Positions 25,304-32,518 of a stretch of DNA of 42,337 bases are shown here, piece after piece; the first letter of the stretch is position 1, and the number at the start of each line of letters is the position of its first letter. The notes beneath the pieces are model-generated. The model searched no databases and was not told where the DNA came from. It saw only the letters and a list, made by a program, of their open reading frames with translations. Source of the DNA: Lachnospiraceae bacterium (GTDB taxonomy: Bacteria; Bacillota_A; Clostridia; Lachnospirales; Lachnospiraceae); assembly GCA_024691045.1 (NCBI GenBank), contig JAILOC010000044.1, positions 1 through 42,337 on the forward strand, written 5' to 3'. The translations under genes were made by a program, and so were the position numbers.

Positions 25304-25671
25304 CTTACATCCCTCTCGTATGCTTTTCTGACGCATTCAATAGCCTCATCAAGTCCGATGTCACAGGACTTGCTCTTCTGCGCCGCAGCTCCCAGCTCTT
25401 CCAGAACCTCCGCTTTGAGATTGCTCTTCCACTGGGATTCCTCGCTCACATAATTTCCGCGCCCGGTTATGGTGGTTATATAACCCTTCTCCTCAAGAGC
25501 GGCATATGCTCTCTGCACGGTATTGGGATTAACCGACAGATCGACGGCAAGGTTCCTTACGCTCGGCAGTCTTTCACCCGGGACCAGGCCCCCCTGCGCT
25601 ATCAGATTCATTATCTTTTCCGCGACCTGTTCATTCAGCGGACGTTTGTCCCTGTAATCAAGTACTATCAT
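25300..25671 (-). CDS. GntR-family repressor, YtrA subfamily
   Basis: The 123-residue protein has only the GntR winged helix (PLNEQVAEKIMNLIAQGGLV ... LPSVRNLAVDLSVNPNTVQR, AYAALEEKGYITTITGRGNY) plus a ~45-residue tail. This is the YtrA architecture without a large effector domain. It has GGAGGATGA before the ATG. The operon promoter carries a palindrome (25693-25717) fitting the YtrA operator as I recall it (AGTGTA-N13-TACACT), so the gene likely represses its own operon. Confidence 0.92.
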   Translation of the reverse strand: MIVLDYRDKRPLNEQVAEKIMNLIAQGGLVPGERLPSVRNLAVDLSVNPNTVQRAYAALEEKGYITTITGRGNYVSEESQWKSNLKAEVLEELGAAAQKSKSCDIGLDEAIECVRKAYERDVR

Positions 25672-25692
25672 TTCATCCTCCGATGCTGCATT

Positions 25693-25717
25693 GGTGTATT
25701 AATACATTTAATACACT
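25693..25717. promoter_or_regulatory. YtrA-type operator of the GntR-ABC operon
   Basis: GGTGTA, 13 nt, TACACT (plus strand); the minus strand reads AGTGTA-N13-TACACC. This differs in one base from the YtrA consensus I recall. It lies between and over the promoter elements. Confidence 0.75.
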
Positions 25718-25725
25718 TATGACAA
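25696..25725 (-). promoter_or_regulatory. Promoter of the GntR-ABC operon
   Basis: On the minus strand TTGTCA (25725-25720) and TAATAC (25701-25696) are 18 bp apart. The operator fills the spacer and covers the -10, the geometry of repression. Confidence 0.6.
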
Positions 25726-25752
25726 TAAAATAACACGGCCAAAAGGCCGTGT
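25722..25752 (-). terminator. Terminator of the dlt-like operon
   Basis: ACACGGCC (25733-25740) and GGCCGTGT (25745-25752) form an 8-bp stem with a 4-nt loop, then TATTTTATTG on the minus strand. It lies just after dltC and before the next promoter, which it partly overlaps. Confidence 0.75.
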
Positions 25753-25758
25753 CAATGA

Positions 25759-25989
25759 TTATGCTCTGGAAATTACATATTCCGCAAATTTCTCGGGAGT
25801 ATTGATCTCTTCCTTGGAAACCTCCGAGGGAGCTATCGAGATATTAAAACGGCTCTCAACCTCCACCAGAAGATCCAGATAAGCGATCGAATCCAGAAGA
25901 CCCGACTCGAAAAGATCAACATCCGTTTCCTCAAGGACAACTTCATCGTCACATATTTCTGCAAGCAGCTGCAGTAATTTTTCTTTCAT
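25759..25989 (-). CDS. dltC: Acyl/D-alanyl carrier protein, DltC-like
   Basis: The 76-residue carrier protein has the phosphopantetheine attachment site LFESGLLDSIAYLDL with Ser34. The neighbouring DltA-like ligase suggests it carries D-alanine for teichoic-acid esterification, though an acyl carrier for another amino acid or acyl group is possible. ATG 25989 was chosen because GGAGG stands 7 nt before it. It is last in the operon, 48 bp after dltA. Confidence 0.85.
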   Translation of the reverse strand: MKEKLLQLLAEICDDEVVLEETDVDLFESGLLDSIAYLDLLVEVESRFNISIAPSEVSKEEINTPEKFAEYVISRA

Positions 25990-26037
25990 CGAAAACCTCC
26001 GCAAATAAAAGATCAGAATTTCGAGTACATTATCACT

Positions 26038-27561
26038 CTATTTCTGCAGAGATGCAAGCAGAGCTCTTCTGTCCGTCTTGCCGTTGTTCGTCATGGGAAG
26101 CTCCTCGAAAAAGAGAAACTTTTTTGGAATCATATAGTCGGGAAGGAAAGACTTCGCCTCGGCTCTGAGTTCCTGTCCCGCCTTGAATGCACTCTCCGGC
26201 ATTTTTTCGGGTATGATGCATGCGGTGAGACTTACGATCTTGCCGTCTTTTTCATTCGGGATCACCGTTGCCTTTTCAACTCCCGTAAGCTTCATGAGAT
26301 TATTTTCGATATCCTCAAGCTCAATGCGGTATCCGTGAAGTTTGATCTGAAGATCTATTCTTCCCTGATAAAAGAGCATTCCGTCCTTCAGATATCCCTT
26401 GTCGCCTGTGCGGTATCCTCTGACTCCGTTCTCGGTAAAAAACGCCTTGGCGCTCTGCTCGGGAAGATTTCTGTATCCGATGCTGACCGTATCTCCCAGG
26501 ATTATTATCTCACCACTTTCCCCGTCCGGAAGATCCTCACCCTTCTCATTACGGATCCTGAGCTCACTTCCCGGCTTTATCCTGCCGACGGGAAGCGGAT
26601 CGTATGCTTCGCACACCTCATCGGTCACGGTCACATCGGTAATGGCGACCGTACTTTCCGTAGGGCCGTATGTATTGATGACTTCCGCCCCCGGAAATCT
26701 CTCGCGAAGTCTCTTTACGACCACGGGAGGAAGCGTCTCTCCGCAGAAAAGAAACCTTCTCATATCCGGAAGCAGTTCTTCCGAAAATCTCTTATCGGAA
26801 AGACAGACCTCCGCAAAAGAAGGAGTCGATACCCAAATGCCTACGCCGCTTCCGTCAAGCGAATCCATAAGAAGTCCCATATCCGCCTGAACCTTCTTCG
26901 GAAGGACATGAAGCTTTCCGCCGCTGTACAGACACATATACAGATCCATAACCGACAGATCGAATGAAAATGGTGCCTGGTTCAAAAATACCGGCTTTTC
27001 TCCCTGCTTTACACCTGCTCCGAGTCCCATGGCCCAATGGATAAAATTATCAAGGCAATCACCGGTTATCTGCACGCCTTTCGGAGTACCTGTGCTTCCG
27101 GAGGTGTAGATTATATAGCATACATCGGAACCCGATATCGATCTGTCTTCGGAAAGCCCCGCGGAAGCTCCTTTGATGATCTTATCGATCTCTTCAAGAT
27201 TAACGCTGCCTTCGGGTCCCTTTTCATCACAGGGACTCAGAATGATCTCGGGGTTAAGGTTATCGATAATGCCCCTGACCCTGTCTGCCGGAACGGACGT
27301 GTCGATCGGACAATACCCTCTTCCCGATAAAAGCGACGCAATGAAGCACACTATCATCATCGGGTCTTTATGTCCGTATACGACCACCGGTGTGGGAGTG
27401 GTGAGTTTTCCCGCAAGATGACCTGCGAGCTTTTCGGCTTTTTCCCACAGTTCCCCCCAGGTCAGAATTTTGCATTCCACTCCCGGGATCACATATTCGT
27501 AGAATATCCCGTCGGGATCGTTTACCGAATGCTGTTTTATTTTTTCAAGAAAATCCGTCAT
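26038..27561 (-). CDS. dltA: D-alanine--carrier protein ligase, DltA-like adenylation enzyme
   Basis: The 507-residue ANL-superfamily enzyme has the P-loop core YIIYTSGSTGTPKGVQIT (~150), then NTYGPTEST, YRTGDKG and the C-terminal lysine region MTNNGKTDRRAL. The length and the N-terminal layout (a short segment before the ATP core) match DltA. It activates an amino acid, presumably D-Ala, with ATP and loads the DltC-like carrier. The start at 27561 overlaps the preceding stop (ATGA) with GGAG upstream. The D-Ala specificity is inferred from gene context and overall similarity. Confidence 0.88.
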   Translation of the reverse strand: MTDFLEKIKQHSVNDPDGIFYEYVIPGVECKILTWGELWEKAEKLAGHLAGKLTTPTPVVVYGHKDPMMIVCFIASLLSGRGYCPIDTSVPADRVRGIIDNLNPEIILSPCDEKGPEGSVNLEEIDKIIKGASAGLSEDRSISGSDVCYIIYTSGSTGTPKGVQITGDCLDNFIHWAMGLGAGVKQGEKPVFLNQAPFSFDLSVMDLYMCLYSGGKLHVLPKKVQADMGLLMDSLDGSGVGIWVSTPSFAEVCLSDKRFSEELLPDMRRFLFCGETLPPVVVKRLRERFPGAEVINTYGPTESTVAITDVTVTDEVCEAYDPLPVGRIKPGSELRIRNEKGEDLPDGESGEIIILGDTVSIGYRNLPEQSAKAFFTENGVRGYRTGDKGYLKDGMLFYQGRIDLQIKLHGYRIELEDIENNLMKLTGVEKATVIPNEKDGKIVSLTACIIPEKMPESAFKAGQELRAEAKSFLPDYMIPKKFLFFEELPMTNNGKTDRRALLASLQK

Positions 27562-28646
27562 GACTGCTCCAGTATAAAATGATATTCTTCCAGACCCTTT
27601 TCGGGTTTTATATGATGCCAATCGGCAAAATCTTCTCTCGTTACTCCCGAAAGCGAAGGATCAAATGTCCCGCGCACCGTAACACCGTACGAGGAAGCCA
27701 TATCCCTGATCCACATTTCGGACAGTTCAACGCCCTCATATGCATCCGATGCTTTGATGTGATCATACAACACAGGATACATTGCGGGAAGATACAGTTC
27801 GACCGTCACTCCTTCTTCCGTAAGATGTTTTATCAGATTTTCAAAAAGCTCGGTATTATCCGGCGAAAGCGCCGCAAATTCTTCGCCGAGCGAATCGATA
27901 TGTCCGCTTTCTATCAGCCAGTTTGCATCCCCGTCCATTTTAACCACGGGGTCGAAGCTTAACCCGGTATGCCTTCCGTCCGGCAGGATACAGGGAAGGC
28001 TGTCATATTCATCCGGACCGGCGCTTCGGATCCTTTCTTCTGCGGGGCTGAGCACATACGACCATCCCCATTTTCCGATATATTCCACTGATGACTGAAA
28101 GTATGAAAAAGAAAGAAATTCCTTCCATGAATCATCCGTCTTTTTCTCGTCCAGTATCTTAAGAGCTTCTTCTCTTTCCATACCCGCCGAAAGAGCCGCT
28201 TCAAATCTGCCGTACTCGCTTATGCTGTCATGATGACCCACGCCCTGGTCCGTCCTGAGTATCCAGGGATCTACGCATATGACGATACGTTCCGGAAGAT
28301 TTCCATTGGCATCAAGCAGCCCCACCGCGGCAAGGTCATCCCACAGATATGCTCCGGAAAGACCTATAACCTGATAGTTATCGTATTCCCAGGGAATATA
28401 CAGGACCGAACTCGATCCTATGATCACGGTGCCCGGATCCTTCTCATCCAGGATAAGCCTGTGCATAAGCCCCTCGTTATAATCACCCGGGCTTACCACT
28501 GCTTCTCCCGCAAGAAGTCTGTCCGCCATCTCGACGACCAGATCATCTCCCGCTATGTTCGCAGGGTCCGCTATTTTATTGACGCTTATGACGATCCCGT
28601 AGACAAATACAGCTATGAGAGCGCATTTAAATAATAATTTCTTCAT
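27558..28646 (-). CDS. Membrane-anchored SGNH-hydrolase-like protein in the DltD position
   Basis: The 362-residue protein begins with an N-terminal membrane anchor (residues ~4-24), and the rest is probably outside the cell. VIIGSSSVLYIPW (~74-86) supplies a GSS-type nucleophile, and DWHH near the C-terminus (Asp342, His345) supplies the DxxH pair of SGNH esterases/acyltransferases (DltD, AlgX, DHHW families). It does not read like canonical DltD, but fills the same place: directly after the MBOAT gene and overlapping dltA by ATGA. Its likely role is transfer or removal of the acyl/aminoacyl group at the cell surface. Confidence 0.72.
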   Translation of the reverse strand: MKKLLFKCALIAVFVYGIVISVNKIADPANIAGDDLVVEMADRLLAGEAVVSPGDYNEGLMHRLILDEKDPGTVIIGSSSVLYIPWEYDNYQVIGLSGAYLWDDLAAVGLLDANGNLPERIVICVDPWILRTDQGVGHHDSISEYGRFEAALSAGMEREEALKILDEKKTDDSWKEFLSFSYFQSSVEYIGKWGWSYVLSPAEERIRSAGPDEYDSLPCILPDGRHTGLSFDPVVKMDGDANWLIESGHIDSLGEEFAALSPDNTELFENLIKHLTEEGVTVELYLPAMYPVLYDHIKASDAYEGVELSEMWIRDMASSYGVTVRGTFDPSLSGVTREDFADWHHIKPEKGLEEYHFILEQS

Positions 28647-28649
28647 TAC

Positions 28650-30176
28650 TCAGAAACCGAAATATATGAACGATGAAACGCCGAATGCACCGAATCTTAT
28701 TATCACATATACCAGCACAAGATAGAGCACCCACCTGACGGCTGCGGGCCTCTTTGTTATCACGGCCGCGTTGGAGATCTTGTGATACTCCCTGTAATCC
28801 AGAACAAGCTGGATAATGATCAGCACAAGCACAACCGCAAGAACGGATATTCCGCCGAAATCATCCCAGGCCAGATCCTTGAGCTTCTTTGCGGAACCTA
28901 TCAGATCTCCTCTTTGGAAAAAGCTTGCAAGAAGCCTGAGTCCCGTGGGATAATCCGCCGCCCTGAAAAACAGCATACCTATACTGAAGAATATATATGT
29001 CCTTACAGTCTGGAACGTAATCCATACCGGATTTTCATCCTTTATATGAAGACGTGACTTAAGCTTTTTAAACTGCGGAGCAAAAGCCTGACCGGTCACG
29101 ATCACAAGGAAATACCACCAGCCTTCGCCGAGTATATATTTCCAGGAATCTCCGTGCCAGAGTCCCATTGCGGACCACAGAACAAACAGAGCGGGAAATG
29201 TTGCTATGCGGGCTCCTTCTTTTCCGAAACGGTCCTTGCACTTGGTTTTAAGCTTTTTGAACGGACCCGTTTTCAAAAGAGGAAACAAAATATAGTCGTT
29301 GAGCCAGGCACCGAGTGTAATATGCCATCTCTGCCAGAATTCCTGAAGCGTCCTGGAAAAAAACGGAGCCCTGAAATTTTCGGTAAGTGTAATGCCGAAG
29401 CACTCCGATATTCCGAGGACGATATCCATGCATCCGGAGAAATCGAAATACAGCTGGACCGAATAAATCATCGGCATGAGCAGCGCCCACAGTCCCGGGA
29501 ATTCCGCACTGTTTGAGAACATGCTGTCCACGGGTATCGAGAGTCTGTCGGCGACCACGAGCTTCTTGGCAAAGCCCCAGCCGCATCTTCTTATTCCGCG
29601 GGTCACACATTCATAATCAAAGCGATGCTCCTCAAAAAGCTTCTTTCCCAGATCTTTGTAACGGCTCATGGGGCCCGATACCATCAATGGATAGTAGCAG
29701 ACGAAAAGAAGTACCTTGAACGGGTTGTGCTCAACATCCTTGTATCCCATATAGCAGTCGATCAGATAGGATAAAAGGCTCATGGTGTAAAAGCTTATCG
29801 CAAGCGGAGCGGCAATGTGGATATCGGGAAAGATGCCTCCTCTTCCGAAAAGACCGCTCACTGAATTGACCGTATGAACTCCCAGGTTCACATATTTCAG
29901 GACAGCCAGGAATAGCAGGTTTAAAAACAGCGCTCCGAGAAACGCTCCCTTTTTTCTCTTTTTATCCTCAGGATATTTTTCGAAGACCGACGTGGCGAGA
30001 TATACCGCCATAACAGCGGCGATCATATAGATGAATGTATAAGGTCTTGAATTGATGAAAAAGAAAACAAGGCTTCCCGCCAGAAGCCACATCCATTGAA
30101 ATCTTGCAGGCAGATACCAATACACCAGAAGAAGCACTGCGGTGAATATCAAGAATTTTACATCCGTGATTACCAT
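28650..30176 (-). CDS. dltB: MBOAT O-acyltransferase, DltB/AlgI-like
   Basis: The 508-residue protein has about eleven helices. MBOAT motifs: CYYPLMVSGPMSRYKDL, LQEFWQRWHITLGAWLNDYI and FVLWSAMGLWHGDSWKYI, with the catalytic His in LWHG. It passes an activated acyl or D-alanyl group across the membrane from the carrier protein. It could be DltB or an AlgI-type glycan acetyltransferase; the DltA/DltC partners favour DltB-like. I place the start at ATG 30176 because TGGTAGAAT ends 7 nt before it. ATG 30185 gives three extra residues but would lie inside the -10 box. Confidence 0.85.
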   Translation of the reverse strand: MVITDVKFLIFTAVLLLVYWYLPARFQWMWLLAGSLVFFFINSRPYTFIYMIAAVMAVYLATSVFEKYPEDKKRKKGAFLGALFLNLLFLAVLKYVNLGVHTVNSVSGLFGRGGIFPDIHIAAPLAISFYTMSLLSYLIDCYMGYKDVEHNPFKVLLFVCYYPLMVSGPMSRYKDLGKKLFEEHRFDYECVTRGIRRCGWGFAKKLVVADRLSIPVDSMFSNSAEFPGLWALLMPMIYSVQLYFDFSGCMDIVLGISECFGITLTENFRAPFFSRTLQEFWQRWHITLGAWLNDYILFPLLKTGPFKKLKTKCKDRFGKEGARIATFPALFVLWSAMGLWHGDSWKYILGEGWWYFLVIVTGQAFAPQFKKLKSRLHIKDENPVWITFQTVRTYIFFSIGMLFFRAADYPTGLRLLASFFQRGDLIGSAKKLKDLAWDDFGGISVLAVVLVLIIIQLVLDYREYHKISNAAVITKRPAAVRWVLYLVLVYVIIRFGAFGVSSFIYFGF

Positions 30177-30183
30177 AGAACCC

Positions 30184-30192
30184 ATTCTACCA
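30184..30192 (-). promoter_or_regulatory. Extended -10 promoter of the dlt-like operon
   Basis: On the minus strand TGG-TAGAAT (30192-30184) is followed by 7 nt and the ATG at 30176. A weak TTAAAA lies 16-17 bp upstream. The same TGGTAGAAT is found before luxS. Confidence 0.5.
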
Positions 30193-30211
30193 AAAATCGC
30201 CCGATTTTAAC

Positions 30212-30250
30212 ATATTAAAAAGCCTTCCGGCTTATAGGCACGGAAGGCTT
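30212..30250 (-). terminator. Terminator after the response regulator gene
   Basis: AAGCCTTCCG (30220-30229) and CGGAAGGCTT (30241-30250) form a 10-bp stem with an 11-nt loop, followed by TTTAATA on the minus strand. Confidence 0.8.
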
Positions 30251-30262
30251 AAATCTATAGGA

Positions 30263-30958
30263 TCATATCTTGAATCTGTAGCCGACGCCCCAGATAGTCT
30301 CGATGAACTTGGAATCGCCGCTCACATCACCGAGTTTCTCACGGATCTTCTTGATATGAACGGTTACGGTAGCTATGTCACCGACGGATTCCATTCCCCA
30401 GATAGTCCTGAACAGGTCATCCTTGGTATAGACCTTGTTGGGATTCTCGGCAAGATAAGCAAGAAGATCGAATTCCTTGGTGGTAAAGATCTTCTCCTCA
30501 CCGTCTATGAAGACTCTGCGGGCCGATTTGTCGATCTTGATACCGTGGATCTCAATGATATCGTTGTCATTCTTTTTGCTGCCGGCGCCTACAAGTCTTT
30601 CGTACTGTGCGAGATGCGCCTTGACCCTTGCGACAAGCTCTCCGGGTGAAAATGGCTTGGTCAGGTAATCGTCTGCGCCCAGACCGAGTCCCCTGATCTT
30701 GTCGATATCGTCCTTTTTGGCAGAGACCATGATGATTGGAATATCCTTCACCGCCCTTACCTTGCGGCATACATCGAACCCGTCCAGACCCGGAAGCATA
30801 AGATCGAGCACTATCAGATCGTAATCATTCTTTTCCGAAGCTTCGAGACCCGTATCACCGCGGTCAAAACATTCAACCTCGAAATCACTCATCTCAAGGT
30901 AGTCTTTTTCAAGATCGGCTATTTCCTTTTCGTCCTCAATTATGAGAATCTTAGCCAT
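30263..30958 (-). CDS. OmpR/PhoB-family response regulator
   Basis: The 231-residue protein has a receiver domain with acidic pair EDE (~8-10), phospho-acceptor Asp52 in VLDLMLPG, and Lys in TKPFSPGEL. The C-terminal winged helix (~130-231) ends in VTVHIKKIREKLGD and ETIWGVGYRFKI. The ATG at 30958 has AAGGAGG 6 nt upstream and overlaps the kinase stop by 8 bp. It is paired with the upstream kinase. Its position next to LTA-synthase-like and dlt-like genes suggests control of envelope charge, though the terminator after it separates it from the dlt promoter. Confidence 0.95.
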   Translation of the reverse strand: MAKILIIEDEKEIADLEKDYLEMSDFEVECFDRGDTGLEASEKNDYDLIVLDLMLPGLDGFDVCRKVRAVKDIPIIMVSAKKDDIDKIRGLGLGADDYLTKPFSPGELVARVKAHLAQYERLVGAGSKKNDNDIIEIHGIKIDKSARRVFIDGEEKIFTTKEFDLLAYLAENPNKVYTKDDLFRTIWGMESVGDIATVTVHIKKIREKLGDVSGDSKFIETIWGVGYRFKI

Positions 30959-32411
30959 AAACATCCTCCTTGTATTTCCTTATGACAAAGTGCATGCAAG
31001 TTCCTTCATTTAATTTTGAGGTGGCCCATATATGTCCGCCGTGGTCCTCTATTATCTTCTTGACGATCGAAAGACCTATCCCGCTTCCGCCCAGCGCGGT
31101 ATTTCTGGCAGAATCCGTTCTGTAAAATCTTTCGAAGATCCTGGTGATATCGCCTACCGCAATACCCTTTCCGTTATCCTCTATCTCAACTATTATATCA
31201 TCGCCTCCGTCTAAAACTCTCATGGATATGGTCTTGGAAGGCTTATCCATATACTTGATGCTGTTGCCGATGATATTGTTTATTACCTTCCTGAGCTGCT
31301 CGGGATCCGCAATGATCCTGGTCTTGGAGGGCAGGGTGTTCACGTAATTGAATGCGATTCCCCTTGTTTCCATATCAAGTCCGACTTCCTCGATACAGTC
31401 CTTGAAATAGTCCGTAACATTGAGCTTGAGGAAATTGTACTTGATCCTGTCGTTCTCAACGCTGGAATACAGAGTAAGCTCATTGAGAAGCTTATCCATA
31501 TCCACTGCTTTATTATATATGGTCCTGAGGTATTTCTCCTGCTTTTCCGGAGTGGAAGCGACTCCGTCAAGAATTCCTTCCACGTAACCCTTTATGGAGG
31601 TGATGGGTGTCTTGAGGTCATGGCTTATGTTGGAGATCAGCTCACGGTTCTTCTTCTCCTGTTCGGCGCTTCTCTCTTCGTTCTCACGAAGCCTCATTCG
31701 CATGTCTTCGTAGTTTCTGAACAGCTCGCCTACCTCACCTCTTTCGCCGGTATGCTCGATGACGTAATCAAAGTTTCCTTCCCTTACCTGCGTAAGTCCC
31801 CTTGAAAGCTCGCTCATGGGATCGAGCATTCCCTTCTTGTTCCAGAAGGTCACCAAAAGTGCGGTGATCAGAAGAATCAGGATCATTGACACGAACATAT
31901 CCACGGTAAGCTTTCTGTTCATCACGGTATTCGCATTTACCAGAATGAACAGACTTCCCTTGCTTCCGTCGGGAAATGTAAAATCACACTGTCTGACAAA
32001 TTCTTCCAGGTCTCCGAAATAGATTCCGGAATCCGCACCCGACGGATCGCTTCCGTATTCGGGAAGCCTGTCCCAGATCTCATCAGACATCCGCGAATTG
32101 CCGGTAAAATAGAGTTCATCGTTTTTCCTTATGACCAGTGTGCTTGACAGAGCCGATAATTCACCTGACATATCCTGGAGATACGACTTATCCTCCATGC
32201 ACGCCGGATCCTCGGAAATGTGGCTGCAGATATCCGAGTAGATATCGTCAACCTTCACGACTATCTCCTCCATATTACTTCCGAGCATGAAACCATCATT
32301 ACGGGAAACATCGAGGGACATCCTCAGAAGACAAAAGATAATAACCATCATAACCAGCGGTACCAACGCTACCGCCAGAAACGTTATTACCATTCTCGTG
32401 TGTATCTTCAT
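30951..32411 (-). CDS. HAMP-domain sensor histidine kinase
   Basis: The 486-residue kinase has TM1 (~7-30), an extracytoplasmic sensor of ~140 residues with no known fold, TM2 (~171-192) and HAMP (~193-250). The HisKA motif NISHDLKTPITSIKG has His263, and the ATPase boxes are NNIIGNSIKYM (N), DNGKGI (G1) and GGSGIGLSIVKKIIEDHGG (G2). All catalytic residues are present. The ATG at 32411 has no ribosome site; TGCTATACT ends 7 nt before it. It is co-transcribed with the response regulator. Confidence 0.94.
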   Translation of the reverse strand: MKIHTRMVITFLAVALVPLVMMVIIFCLLRMSLDVSRNDGFMLGSNMEEIVVKVDDIYSDICSHISEDPACMEDKSYLQDMSGELSALSSTLVIRKNDELYFTGNSRMSDEIWDRLPEYGSDPSGADSGIYFGDLEEFVRQCDFTFPDGSKGSLFILVNANTVMNRKLTVDMFVSMILILLITALLVTFWNKKGMLDPMSELSRGLTQVREGNFDYVIEHTGERGEVGELFRNYEDMRMRLRENEERSAEQEKKNRELISNISHDLKTPITSIKGYVEGILDGVASTPEKQEKYLRTIYNKAVDMDKLLNELTLYSSVENDRIKYNFLKLNVTDYFKDCIEEVGLDMETRGIAFNYVNTLPSKTRIIADPEQLRKVINNIIGNSIKYMDKPSKTISMRVLDGGDDIIVEIEDNGKGIAVGDITRIFERFYRTDSARNTALGGSGIGLSIVKKIIEDHGGHIWATSKLNEGTCMHFVIRKYKEDVYG

Positions 32412-32418
32412 GGAAATG

Positions 32419-32427
32419 AGTATAGCA
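32419..32427 (-). promoter_or_regulatory. Extended -10 promoter directly before the histidine kinase gene
   Basis: On the minus strand TGC-TATACT (32427-32419), then 7 nt, then ATG at 32411. A TTAAGG lies 17 bp upstream as a poor -35. Confidence 0.55.
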
Positions 32428-32479
32428 CAGATAATTCGCGCCTTAAGAACACGCTGTTAATAATTTAAAAAATTTTTAT

Positions 32480-32518
32480 AAAAAAGAACCCGTTAAGGGA
32501 CTGTTCCTTCAGTCCCTT
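32480..32518 (-). terminator. Terminator overlapping the end of the LTA-synthase-like gene
   Basis: AAGGGACTG (32495-32503) pairs with CAGTCCCTT (32510-32518). The stem includes the last codons and the stop. A T-run follows on the minus strand 8-9 nt after the stem. Confidence 0.65.

Noticed and set aside
26335..26967. Plus-strand 210-codon frame opposite dltA
   Set aside because: Antisense shadow of a well-supported adenylation enzyme; no ribosome site or family resemblance.
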